Notes: a model not told the origin generated them from the sequence alone. A stretch of DNA of 30,241 nt from F23-B02 sp963625685 (GCA_963625685.1 CAVFTR010000017.1:1-30241), one strand, 5' to 3'; shown: positions 15,470-22,308, counted from the first letter of the stretch. Numbers and translations: made by a program.

Positions 15470-15690
15470 TATTCCACCTCGATCTTTTCTGCATCTGCCT
15501 TACGCAGCGAGAGCTCATAGCCGCGAACGGTGAGCTCGATGGGATCGCCCAGGGGAGCGACCTTCCGGACAAAGACCTCAGCGCCCTTGGTAATGCCCAT
15601 GTCCATGATGCGGCGCTTTATCGCGCCCTCGCCATGGAGCTTTTTGACGGTGACGGTCTGGCCGATCTTAACGTCTCTCAGAGTCTTCAT
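15469..15690 (-). CDS. feoA: FeoA domain protein (second copy)
   Basis: A 73-residue SH3-like FeoA protein, a small cytoplasmic partner of FeoB. The family blocks GEGAIKRRIMDMGITKGAEVFV and DPIELTVRGYELSLRKADAEKI are clear. I chose the ATG at 15690, with GAGGAG 7 nt upstream, over an in-frame GTG at 15705 that overlaps the preceding gene. Its stop codon overlaps the feoB start (TAATG), so the two are translationally coupled. This copy is closer to textbook FeoA than the upstream one. Confidence 0.95.
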   Translation of the reverse strand: MKTLRDVKIGQTVTVKKLHGEGAIKRRIMDMGITKGAEVFVRKVAPLGDPIELTVRGYELSLRKADAEKIEVE

Positions 15691-15701
15691 GTTTCTGCTC
15701 C

Positions 15702-15914
15702 TCACACATATATTTTCTGTGCCATTTCCGCGCTTATGGCGATCCTGGCTTCTTTTACCTTGACGATGACATTCTCGCCAACGGCAGTCAGTACTTTTAC
15801 ATCGCCCCCGACCACAAAGCCGAGGTTCTCGAGGTGCTTCTTCACCTCAGGCTTGCCGGCTATACGCTTTATCGTATTCTCTTCGCCGACCGCTGCTAAT
15901 GTTAAAGGCATCAT
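15702..15914 (-). CDS. feoA: FeoA domain protein (first copy)
   Basis: A 70-residue FeoA-like protein with the pattern GxxxxIKRIAGKPEVKKHLENLGFVVGGDVKVL followed by VIVKVKEARIAISAEMAQKIYV. It is the first gene of the feo operon and lies 11 nt upstream of the second feoA. Two tandem FeoA proteins before one FeoB are common in Clostridia; one may bind FeoB and the other modulate it (inference). Start is one of two adjacent ATG codons (15914 or 15911), with GGAGAAAGGA upstream. Confidence 0.92.
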   Translation of the reverse strand: MMPLTLAAVGEENTIKRIAGKPEVKKHLENLGFVVGGDVKVLTAVGENVIVKVKEARIAISAEMAQKIYV

Positions 15915-15936
15915 TCTCTATCCTTTCTCCTTTTGA

Positions 15937-15950
15937 TTAGCACGCGCTAA
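15937..15950. promoter_or_regulatory. DtxR-type operator, site 1
   Basis: Palindrome TTAGC-N4-GCTAA between the feo transcription start region and the first feoA start codon. It has the same core as the sites at 15969 and 16060. Confidence 0.75.
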
Positions 15951-15968
15951 CCGCGGGGCTGAATTAAA

Positions 15969-15984
15969 GTTAGCTCTCGCTAAC
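15969..15984. promoter_or_regulatory. DtxR-type operator, site 2
   Basis: Perfect 6-bp-arm palindrome GTTAGC-TCTC-GCTAAC just downstream of the feo -10 box, where bound repressor would cover the transcription start. Confidence 0.82.
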
Positions 15985-15991
15985 TGCCTGA

Positions 15992-16019
15992 ATAATAGCA
16001 CAGTTTTCTCCATTGTCAA
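15992..16019 (-). promoter_or_regulatory. Sigma-A promoter of the feo operon
   Basis: On the minus strand, a perfect TTGACA (16014-16019), a 16-nt spacer and TATTAT (15992-15997). Operators lie on both sides of it. Confidence 0.85.
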
Positions 16020-16059
16020 GAGCCTGACACAAGGTTTGTAGATATGCACAATTTTGCCG

Positions 16060-16075
16060 GTTAGCAAACGCTAAC
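16060..16075. promoter_or_regulatory. DtxR-type operator, site 3
   Basis: Perfect palindrome GTTAGC-AAAC-GCTAAC, about 40 bp upstream of the feo -35 box. A further imperfect half site (ATTAGC) follows at 16110-16115. Confidence 0.75.
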
Positions 16076-16156
16076 GAATTGTGCACAATATCCGAGCGAG
16101 CTTATAGGGATTAGCAAAAGCCTTGCGGGCGCGCGGTTTTGAGGCGCTGATAAATG

Positions 16157-16192
16157 AAAAAACACGAACGACCGGGTCGTCCGTGTTTTTTT
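16157..16192. terminator. Bidirectional terminator between the DtxR regulator and feo
   Basis: An approximately 10-bp stem with one mismatch (CACGAACGAC with GTCGTCCGTG) is flanked by AAAAAA and TTTTTTT, so it works on either strand. It separates transcription of the DtxR regulator from feo. Confidence 0.88.
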
Positions 16193-16202
16193 CATAATTA
16201 AA

Positions 16203-16276
16203 GAAGAGAGGTGTAGATGTGAACAAAAGCTCGCACTGCTATTGATATTTCCGGCGGCGTCCTGAACCACCGCCGG
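16203..16276 (+). other. Possible short leader ORF with GC-rich hairpin
   Basis: AGAAGAGAGG is followed 7 nt later by a GTG-initiated nine-codon frame (16219-16245, MNKSSHCY and stop), then a hairpin of TCCGGCGG and CCGCCGGA (about 16249-16276). No clear plus-strand promoter was found, so this may be chance. Confidence 0.25.
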
Positions 16277-16365
16277 AGGCTATCACATATTTAGGGAGGC
16301 TTTGTGATTTTAATTTACTACTTCCGCGATAGGATTTCCGCTCCAAAACGGCTCTCTCCTGCTCC

Positions 16366-16385
16366 AAAAGGGCGTTTATCACGCC
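16366..16385 (-). terminator. Weak terminator overlapping the DtxR regulator stop
   Basis: GGCGT and ACGCC pair around the stop codon on the minus strand and are followed by CTTTT. The short stem and four T residues make it a weak candidate; the stronger terminator is at 16157-16192. Confidence 0.35.
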
Positions 16386-16765
16386 TTGCCGGGCATTTTG
16401 CCCATTTCCGCGACGTGTTTTTTTATCGCGTTGAAGGACTCGTCGCTTATGATATGCTCCATTTTGCAGGCGTCCTCGGCCGCGGTGGCGCTGCTCACGC
16501 CGAGCATCATGAGGTACTGCGTGAGCATGGTGTGCCGCTCGTAGATCTTTGCCGCGACCTCCGCTCCGGCCTCGGTGAGGCTCAGGTGCCCCATCTCGTC
16601 GGAGACGAGATAGCCGCCGCTTTTCAGAAGCCCGACGGCGCGGCTGACGCTCGGCTTTGAATAACCCATGTACTCGCCCACGTCGATGGCGCGCACATCC
16701 TTATATTTCTGAGACAGGACGTATATTGTCTCAAGATACATCTCGCCCGATTCCTGCAGGTTCAT
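16379..16765 (-). CDS. DtxR/IdeR-like iron-dependent repressor
   Basis: A 128-residue metalloregulator with an N-terminal winged helix (about 1-65; GEYMGYSKPSVSRAVGLLKSGGYL as recognition region) and a dimerisation/metal domain. Candidate ligands follow the DtxR pattern: Met9 in GEMYLETIY (like DtxR Met10), His78 in ERHTML, and Cys100, Glu103, His104 in DACKMEHIISDE (like DtxR Cys102, Glu105, His106). MntR has Asp/Glu at the Met and Cys positions, so this points to Fe(II) sensing. There is no C-terminal SH3 domain. It has its own promoter, the ribosome-binding site GGAGAGG, and is encoded upstream of feo on the same strand. It is the likely repressor binding the TTAGC-N4-GCTAA sites; I see no such site at its own promoter. 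Confidence 0.93.
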   Translation of the reverse strand: MNLQESGEMYLETIYVLSQKYKDVRAIDVGEYMGYSKPSVSRAVGLLKSGGYLVSDEMGHLSLTEAGAEVAAKIYERHTMLTQYLMMLGVSSATAAEDACKMEHIISDESFNAIKKHVAEMGKMPGKA

Positions 16766-16798
16766 TCGATCCTCTCCAAGCTATAGTCTTTTCATTAT

Positions 16799-16827
16799 AT
16801 AATAACACAGCTCTTTTACAAATTCAA
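16799..16827 (-). promoter_or_regulatory. Sigma-A promoter of the DtxR-like regulator
   Basis: On the minus strand, TTGAAT (16822-16827), a 17-nt spacer and TATTAT (16799-16804), 33 nt before the start codon. Confidence 0.75.
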
Positions 16828-16836
16828 GCGAAGCCG

Positions 16837-16855
16837 GCCCGCCGGCCTTGACAAA
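16837..16855 (+). repeat. 19-bp direct repeat, left copy
   Basis: GCCCGCCGGCCTTGACAAA is found exactly here and at 17324-17342, flanking the truncated transposase. A third copy with two mismatches lies near 17487-17505. Confidence 0.8.
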
Positions 16856-16876
16856 TGTAGGACTACAATACATATT
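16848..16876 (+). promoter_or_regulatory. Promoter of the transposase remnant, with a spacer palindrome
   Basis: TTGACA (16848-16853), a 17-nt spacer and CATATT (16871-16876). The spacer contains the palindrome TGTAG-GA-CTACA (16856-16867), a possible repressor site. The -35 box lies within the 19-bp direct repeat. Confidence 0.5.
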
Positions 16877-16967
16877 GGACAAGAGAAAAAAGATATGAGG
16901 AATAGGGTCTCATGTGCTAAAGTTGAGTTACCACACAACAACTTGGAGAAAGGAGACCATATCCCTC

Positions 16968-17309
16968 ATGAGCAGTATTATAACACAGGACATGGCATAC
17001 CGGCAATCCCTTATGAAGTACGCAGAGAAATACGGCGTCAGCCGCGCCAGCCGGAAGTACAACAAAAGCCGGTCGTACATCTACTTCTGGAAGCAGCGCT
17101 GGGATGGTAGTGTGGCATCCCTGGCCTGCCAGTCCAGACGACCTCATAGCCATCCGAATCAGCACACAGAGGCCGAGCTGAAGCTCATCCGCGACATGCG
17201 CCGCCGGAATCCAACCCTGGGCATGGTCGAGCTCTGGCACCGTCTGCGGCAGCGGGGCTACACCCGCTGCCCGGAAAGCCTGTTCCGTGTCATGCGCAAG
17301 CTCGAATAA
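16968..17309 (+). pseudogene. Truncated transposase, helix-turn-helix N-terminal part
   Basis: A 113-residue remnant starting MSSIITQDMAYRQSLMKYAE after a GGAGAAAGGAGA ribosome-binding site. It contains the helix-turn-helix YGVSRASRKYNKSRSYIYFWKQRW and the linker SRRPHSHPNQHTEAELKLI that open IS481/DDE-integrase-like transposases found widely in Clostridia. Reading ends at VMRKLE just where the DDE catalytic domain should begin, so roughly the last two thirds are missing and it cannot transpose by itself. The breakpoint coincides with the start of a tandem duplication that carries part of the neighbouring tRNA gene. The family name is from recognition of the sequence style, not from a search. 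Confidence 0.8.
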
Positions 17310-17409
17310 GGTCACAAGTCCGAGCCCGCCGGCCTTGACAAAAAAAGAAAACCTACAGCTCAGAAGAACTGTAGGCCTGTGGTGGACGATACAAGACTCG
17401 AACTTGTGA
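17278..17409 (+). repeat. Tandem duplication unit 1
   Basis: A 132-bp unit from GCCTGTTCCG to CGAACTTGTGA. It contains the end of the transposase remnant, a 19-bp direct repeat, a copy of the tRNA terminator hairpin (CCTACAG/CTGTAGG) and the tRNA 3' end. It is repeated at 17441-17570 with few differences. Confidence 0.85.
17380..17409 (-). pseudogene. tRNA-Val 3' fragment
   Basis: Thirty bases identical to the 3' end of the intact tRNA-Val (CCA, discriminator A, acceptor strand and most of the T arm). The D arm and anticodon arm are absent, so it is not a functional tRNA. Confidence 0.85.
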
Positions 17410-17440
17410 AGGCCTGCCGCTGCGCGCCCGGCCTTCAGCC

Positions 17441-17570
17441 GCCTGTTCCGCTTGCTGCGCAAGCTCGAATAAGGTCACAAGTCCGAGCCCAGCAGCCTTG
17501 ACAAAAAGAAAACCTACAGCTCAAAAGAACTGTAGGTCTGTGGTGGACGATACAAGACTCGAACTTGTGA
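17441..17570 (+). repeat. Tandem duplication unit 2
   Basis: A 130-bp unit matching 17278-17409, separated from it by 31 bp. This copy runs into the intact tRNA-Val, so it looks like the parent end of the duplication. Confidence 0.85.
17502..17537 (-). terminator. Terminator of tRNA-Val
   Basis: An 8-bp perfect stem (ACCTACAG, 17512-17519, with 17530-17537) has a 10-nt loop and is followed on the minus strand by a T-rich run. It begins 4 nt after the tRNA CCA end. Confidence 0.82.
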
Positions 17571-17616
17571 CCTCCCGCACGTCAAGCGGATGCGCTACCA
17601 GCTGCGCCAATCGTCC
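17541..17616 (-). tRNA. tRNA-Val (anticodon GAC)
   Basis: A 76-nt tRNA on the minus strand. The acceptor stem GGACGAT/ATCGTCC is perfect, the anticodon stem is TCCGC/GCGGG, the 7-nt loop TTGACGT carries anticodon GAC, the T loop is TTCGAGT, and discriminator A plus CCA are encoded. GAC reads the valine codons GUC and GUU. The D arm (GCGCAGCTGGTAGCGC) is standard. Confidence 0.94.
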
Positions 17617-17620
17617 GTTT

Positions 17621-17657
17621 TTCATCGGCAACGGTTATTTTAACCGAAGCCGATGAA
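17621..17657. other. Hairpin between the tRNA and the zinc-ribbon gene
   Basis: TTCATCGGC pairs with GCCGATGAA, with an inner CGGTT/AACCG stem. No clear T-run follows on the minus strand, so it may be a weak terminator for the gene at 17676-18308 or a processing signal. Confidence 0.4.
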
Positions 17658-17675
17658 TTTGTCAATAGTTTTTTT

Positions 17676-18308
17676 TCAGTTCCTGACATAGACCGTACAT
17701 TCCGCGGTCTTTCCGTAGCACGAGAGGATGACCTTCATCGTGCCGGCGGAGACGCCGGTAACGGTGCAGCTGCCGTTTTCGTTGACGGTGACCGTCGCTA
17801 TGTTGGGGTCGGACGAGGACCACTCGTACTCGCCCGCGACCGTCATCGGGAAGTGCGAGCCCGTGAGCGTTATCGACTGGCCGACCTGGAAGGCAAACTC
17901 CGTGCAGGGGCTTGCGTAGGGGCTGCTCATCGTGACCGAGGTTATCTCCGGCGTGGGCGTCGGAGTCTGGGTCGGCGTGGGCGTCGGAGTCGGCGCGGCG
18001 GAGACCTCCGCGGGCGGCGTGGGCATGACCGGAGCATTGGGGTTATCCGCGTTATCCAGGCTCACGGTTATCATGACTATGAGGGCCGCTATGATGGCGA
18101 CGATGAGTATCGCGCCGAAAATAAACTGCCATTTGCGGTTATCGCCCGCTCTTTTGTTCGCGGCCGTGCCCTTGACGGCGCTGGGCGTTGTGCCGGGAGC
18201 GCGGCGGCTGTTCTGGACTCTGCGGGTGCTGCACTTCGGGCAGCGGCGGCGCATCGCGGAATATTTCTCTCCGCAGCGGCGGCAGGTCACCTGAGGGATC
18301 AGACCCAT
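17676..18308 (-). CDS. Zinc-ribbon, membrane-anchored, bacterial Ig-like (BIG2) protein
   Basis: A 210-residue modular protein. An N-terminal zinc ribbon (C9-x2-C12 and C23-x2-C26) is followed by a basic region, one membrane helix (about 61-83), a Thr/Pro-rich spacer with TP repeats (about 104-120) and a C-terminal BIG2-type Ig-like domain (about 120-208; EYEWSSSDPNIATVT, then VTGVSAGTMKVILS). Topology is probably zinc ribbon inside and Ig-like domain outside. I do not know its function; similar clostridial proteins are usually unnamed. The ribosome-binding site AAGGAGGAG is strong. The T-P stretch is the only low-complexity part. Confidence 0.85.
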   Translation of the reverse strand: MGLIPQVTCRRCGEKYSAMRRRCPKCSTRRVQNSRRAPGTTPSAVKGTAANKRAGDNRKWQFIFGAILIVAIIAALIVMITVSLDNADNPNAPVMPTPPAEVSAAPTPTPTPTQTPTPTPEITSVTMSSPYASPCTEFAFQVGQSITLTGSHFPMTVAGEYEWSSSDPNIATVTVNENGSCTVTGVSAGTMKVILSCYGKTAECTVYVRN

Positions 18309-18368
18309 ATATGCTCCTCCTTAATTACTGTATTATTCAATTAATAATACAGCATTCTTCCTTTTTCG

Positions 18369-18878
18369 TCAAGTGGCGCCCTCCGCGGCGCGCGAGCGGA
18401 TGTAATCGGCGACCTCGTCGGCGGTCATGCCCAGGACGTAGGCAAGCTCGCCGTGCAGCATGCGCTCGGCGGTCTTGAGATACTGCGCGTCGATGTTGTG
18501 AAAGTGCTTTTTCTGGTCCCGGAGCGCCTCGCGGCGGCGGTAGAGCATGCCCGCCATGCGCAGCAGCTGCTTGCGGTCGCCGTTTTTGACGATCTCGTCG
18601 CACAGCGTTTTGCGCTCGGCATCGCTCGCTACCCACTCGAGCGGCTCGCGCACGGCCTCGGCGATCATGAGCCTGGCCTCCTCGCCCGTCAGCACCGGAT
18701 GGAGCTTGCTCATGAGCTTCTCGTTTGCCGTCGGCACGTAAACGGTGCTTCCCGGATCGTCGAGGGGCGTCAGAACGTAATATTCCCCCTTCGCCTTCCC
18801 GAGCCTGAGCATGCTTATCTCTCTTACCGTGCATACTCCCTGCGTTCCGTATACGACCGTTTGACCAAGCGCCAGCAT
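18369..18878 (-). CDS. CarD-family transcriptional regulator
   Basis: A 169-residue protein with the N-terminal CarD/TRCF RNA polymerase-interacting domain (about 1-60; LGQTVVYGTQGVCTVREI, then EYYVLTPLDDPGSTVYVPTAN) and a helical C-terminal part (about 70-165) typical of CarD proteins. CarD binds the beta subunit of RNA polymerase and stabilises open promoter complexes. The start has GGAGG about 8 nt upstream. It is divergent from asnS; its A/T-rich upstream region contains TATAAT on the minus strand, but no good -35 box is seen. It is close in length to CarD of Bacillota and Actinomycetota. Confidence 0.92.
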   Translation of the reverse strand: MLALGQTVVYGTQGVCTVREISMLRLGKAKGEYYVLTPLDDPGSTVYVPTANEKLMSKLHPVLTGEEARLMIAEAVREPLEWVASDAERKTLCDEIVKNGDRKQLLRMAGMLYRRREALRDQKKHFHNIDAQYLKTAERMLHGELAYVLGMTADEVADYIRSRAAEGAT

Positions 18879-18960
18879 TCGCTACCTCCAAAAAAATTGC
18901 GCCGCACCCGGCGGCACCAAATATATTATACAATAATAATATATCACAAATTTAAACTTC

Positions 18961-18989
18961 TTGCAAGGCAGAAAAAAATAGTATATAAT
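18961..18989 (+). promoter_or_regulatory. Sigma-A promoter of asnS
   Basis: TTGCAA (18961-18966), a 17-nt spacer and a perfect TATAAT (18984-18989). The 5' leader would be only about 30 nt, too short for a T-box. Confidence 0.85.
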
Positions 18990-19026
18990 GTGCATTTGTC
19001 AATAACTTTGATTGGAGTGTCTTTTT

Positions 19027-20421
<1,395 letters not shown>

Positions 20422-20430
20422 CGCACCCCA

Positions 20431-20482
20431 TTGGCTCCCCTGTGTAAGGGGAGCTGTCACCGAAGGTGACTGAGGGCTTGCC
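20431..20482 (+). repeat. Family A repeat, copy A3 (GTGTA type)
   Basis: GGCTCCCC-TGTGTA-AGGGGAGC hairpin, then GTCACC-GAA-GGTGAC and TGAGGGCTTGCC. It lies directly after asnS and may serve as its terminator. Confidence 0.85.
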
Positions 20483-20488
20483 GCGCCC

Positions 20489-20540
20489 TTGGCTTCCCCT
20501 TGAGGGGAAGCTGTCAGCCGCAAGGCTGACTGATGAGGTG
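20489..20540 (+). repeat. Family A repeat, copy A4 (TTGA type)
   Basis: CTTCCCC-TTGA-GGGGAAG hairpin, then GTCAGCC-GCAA-GGCTGAC and TGATGAGGTG. It is 6 bp after copy A3 in the same orientation, showing that the two subtypes occur side by side. Confidence 0.85.
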
Positions 20541-20638
20541 TTATTAATTATTACATCCGCGCCGAAAGCATATCGCAGGGGCGGCCATTGCCCACCCGCC
20601 TGTAACCGGTTTTCTCCGCACCGAAATCGACGCATCCT

Positions 20639-20690
20639 TTGGCTCCCCTGTGTAAGGGGAGCTGTCACCGAAGGTGACTGAGGGCTTGCC
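20639..20690 (+). repeat. Family A repeat, copy A5 (GTGTA type)
   Basis: Almost identical to A3, including the GTCACC-GAA-GGTGAC second stem and the GAGGGCTTGCC tail. Confidence 0.85.
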
Positions 20691-20732
20691 TGTGCGCCCG
20701 CATGGTCGGAGCAAAATTATCATATTACGCAG

Positions 20733-20772
20733 AAAAGACAGCTTGGATGGTTTAAGTCCATGCTGTCTTTTT
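20733..20772. terminator. Orphan terminator-like hairpin
   Basis: AAAAGACAGCTTGGA pairs with 20757-20772 (one mismatch) and ends in CTTTTT. It resembles the folT terminator at 29347-29385 (AAAGACAGCC...), yet no gene adjoins it. The 20422-20944 gap otherwise contains only repeats. Confidence 0.5.
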
Positions 20773-20787
20773 CGCGTTTCTGATGAC

Positions 20788-20834
20788 CCCTCATCCGTCG
20801 CGCAAGCGCGACACCTTCCCCTCAAGGGGAAGGC
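20788..20834 (-). repeat. Family A repeat, copy A6
   Basis: Inverted copy: CCTCATCC, GTCGCGC-AA-GCGCGAC, CACCTTCCCC-TCAA-GGGGAAGG. The second stem again differs in sequence but keeps pairing. Confidence 0.85.
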
Positions 20835-20871
20835 AGGGTGCAGGCCGCACCTGCGCGGCGCGGCAGTTCTG

Positions 20872-20925
20872 CGGTTTCGTCGGCGGCTTCGATACCGGGC
20901 CGCCGCAATATATGTACAGGTACAA
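20872..20925 (-). repeat. Family C repeat, copy C3
   Basis: Read on the minus strand: TTGTACCTGTACATATATTG, then a GC-rich part (CGGCCCGGTATCGAAGC), then GAAACCG. It matches the copies at 28598 and 29915 with differences. Confidence 0.65.
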
Positions 20926-20949
20926 TGCCAATGCGCCGCCAAAACAACG

Positions 20950-20976
20950 AAAAAAGCTCGCCGTGATGGCGAGCTT
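20950..20976 (-). terminator. Rho-independent terminator of rpmB
   Basis: A perfect 9-bp stem (AAGCTCGCC, 20954-20962, with 20968-20976), a 5-nt loop, and a minus-strand T-run, 21 nt past the rpmB stop. Confidence 0.92.
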
Positions 20977-20997
20977 GTTTCGGGTAATATCAGGTTA

Positions 20998-21186
20998 TTA
21001 CACAGCGCGGGTGACCTTGCCGCTGCGCAGGCAGCGAGTGCATGCGTAAACGTGCTTGGGACTTCCGTCCACGATCGCCTTGACGCGCTTCACATTGGGC
21101 TTCCAAGTACGGTTGGAACGTCTGTGGGAGTGGGACACCTGAATGCCAAATGAAACGCCCTTGTCGCAAAACTGACATTTTGCCAT
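20998..21186 (-). CDS. rpmB: 50S ribosomal protein L28
   Basis: A 62-residue L28 with the family core SHSHRRSNRTWKPNVKRVKAIVDG. It carries cysteine pairs C4-x2-C7 and, near 49-52, CTRC, so this is the zinc-binding (C+) form. The start was set at MAKCQFC, with a perfect AGGAGGTG ribosome-binding site, not at the longer upstream frame. It is a single-gene unit with its own promoter, a hairpin in the 5' leader and a terminator. It is convergent with asnS across a repeat cluster. Confidence 0.97.
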   Translation of the reverse strand: MAKCQFCDKGVSFGIQVSHSHRRSNRTWKPNVKRVKAIVDGSPKHVYACTRCLRSGKVTRAV

Positions 21187-21215
21187 TTGAAGCACCTCCT
21201 TGCTTGTGTTTGACC

Positions 21216-21232
21216 GTCTGCGATTTGCAGAC
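21216..21232 (-). other. Hairpin in the rpmB 5' leader
   Basis: GTCTGC-N5-GCAGAC, a 6-bp stem 29 nt upstream of the rpmB start codon. It could be a stabilising or autoregulatory element; no further evidence is visible. Confidence 0.4.
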
Positions 21233-21241
21233 AGCTTATTA

Positions 21242-21270
21242 ATAATAACAGAACGCGCCCGCAATTGCAA
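21242..21270 (-). promoter_or_regulatory. Sigma-A promoter of rpmB
   Basis: On the minus strand, TTGCAA (21265-21270), a 17-nt spacer and TATTAT (21242-21247). Confidence 0.78.
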
Positions 21271-21297
21271 GAAAAATTTTCATTGCGCTAAAAATCG

Positions 21298-21326
21298 TTG
21301 CAAATTACGGCATTAGAGGTTAATAT
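21298..21326 (+). promoter_or_regulatory. Sigma-A promoter of the hprK-dnaE operon
   Basis: TTGCAA (21298-21303), a 17-nt spacer and TAATAT (21321-21326), 35 nt before the hprK start. It is back-to-back with the rpmB promoter. Confidence 0.68.
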
Positions 21327-21361
21327 TAAATAGTAAAATTATAAGCGTAAGGAGAGCCGCA

Positions 21362-22300
21362 ATGGCGAGTAAATATTCTGTCCCGCTGAAAACCATCGCA
21401 GAGGAAAACGGCCTCAGGCCGCTGCACACCTCGAGCGATTACGAAACGCGCATGCTCACGGTCGCGGACGTGAACCGTCCCGCGCTCCAGCTTGCCGGCT
21501 TTTACAACTACTTCGACCCCAACAGGCTCCAGATAATAGGCCGGGTCGAGAGCACGTATCTCGAGCTCAAGACCGAGGCCGAGCGCCGCGGCTGCTTTGA
21601 GGAGCTCATGCGCTACGACATCTCGGCGCTGGTGATATGCCACGGCGCGTCGGCCTTCCCCGAATGTCTCGAGATGGCCGAGAAATACGACTGCTGCGTC
21701 TTCGTCACGCCCGAGGACACCTCGGACTTCATGGCCGACGTCATAAGCTCGCTGCACACGCACCTTGCCCCGCGCACGACCATGCACGGCGTGCTCGTCG
21801 AGGTCCACGGCGAGGGCGTGCTGCTCACGGGAGACTCCGGCATCGGCAAGAGCGAGACGGCGCTCGAGCTCATAAAGCGCGGGCACAGGCTCATCGCCGA
21901 CGACGCCGTGGATATCCGCCGCATAGGCCGCCGCAGGCTCGTCGGCACGGCTCCGGAGCTGATACGCTATTACATGGAGCTGCGCGGCATCGGCGTCGTG
22001 GACGTGCGCCATCTGTACGGCGTGGGCGCCGTAAAGCCCGAGGGAGAGATCGACCTCGTGGTGAATCTCGAGGCCTGGGACGATCAGAAGGCCTACGACC
22101 GCCTGGGGCTTATAAGCGAGACGCAGGATATCCTCGGCGTCACGGTGCCGAGCGTCACCATTCCCGTGCGCCCCGGCCGCAACCTCGCCGTCATACTTGA
22201 GCTCGCCTCGATGAACAACCGCCAGAAGAAAATGGGCTACAACGCGGCGGAGACGCTCGCCTCGAACGTGGATCACGCCGTCGACAGCGGCATATTATAG
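21362..22300 (+). CDS. hprK: HPr kinase/phosphorylase
   Basis: A 312-residue bifunctional enzyme that phosphorylates and dephosphorylates HPr on its regulatory serine, coupling sugar uptake to carbon catabolite control. The N-terminal domain (1-130) is followed by the kinase domain with Walker A GDSGIGKS (157-164), and the HprK signature LRGIGVVDVRHLYGVGAV lies about 45 residues later. Length is normal. It leads a five-gene operon typical of Bacillota. No ptsH gene is in the window although HPr is the substrate, so HPr must be encoded elsewhere. AAGGAGAG precedes the start. Confidence 0.97.
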   Translation: MASKYSVPLKTIAEENGLRPLHTSSDYETRMLTVADVNRPALQLAGFYNYFDPNRLQIIGRVESTYLELKTEAERRGCFEELMRYDISALVICHGASAFPECLEMAEKYDCCVFVTPEDTSDFMADVISSLHTHLAPRTTMHGVLVEVHGEGVLLTGDSGIGKSETALELIKRGHRLIADDAVDIRRIGRRRLVGTAPELIRYYMELRGIGVVDVRHLYGVGAVKPEGEIDLVVNLEAWDDQKAYDRLGLISETQDILGVTVPSVTIPVRPGRNLAVILELASMNNRQKKMGYNAAETLASNVDHAVDSGIL

Positions 22301-22308
22301 GAGATATT

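Noticed and set aside
12716..15520. Open frame of 934 codons on the plus strand
   Set aside because: It is fully antisense to feoB, whose motifs are complete. The frame is open because of GC-rich codon usage, and its product has no recognisable domain.
16304..16660. 118-codon plus-strand frame with an AGGGAGG ribosome-binding-like site
   Set aside because: Most of it is antisense to the DtxR-like gene and the product has no domain; the upstream AGGGAGG is probably chance.
16856..16867. BlaI/MecI/CopY-type operator in the transposase promoter
   Set aside because: The palindrome is TGTAG-N2-CTACA, whereas the classical operator has TACA-N2-TGTA, so the arms are arranged the other way round. 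No such regulator is nearby.
17380..17409. Second tRNA gene
   Set aside because: Only the 3' acceptor strand and T arm are present; there is no anticodon arm.
18990..19026. T-box riboswitch upstream of asnS
   Set aside because: The promoter at 18961-18989 leaves only about 30 nt of leader, with no specifier stem or T-box sequence.
20431..20834. Repeats as a possible CRISPR array
   Set aside because: The copies differ in orientation, spacing and subtype, have internal two-hairpin structure and no regular spacers, and no cas genes are present.
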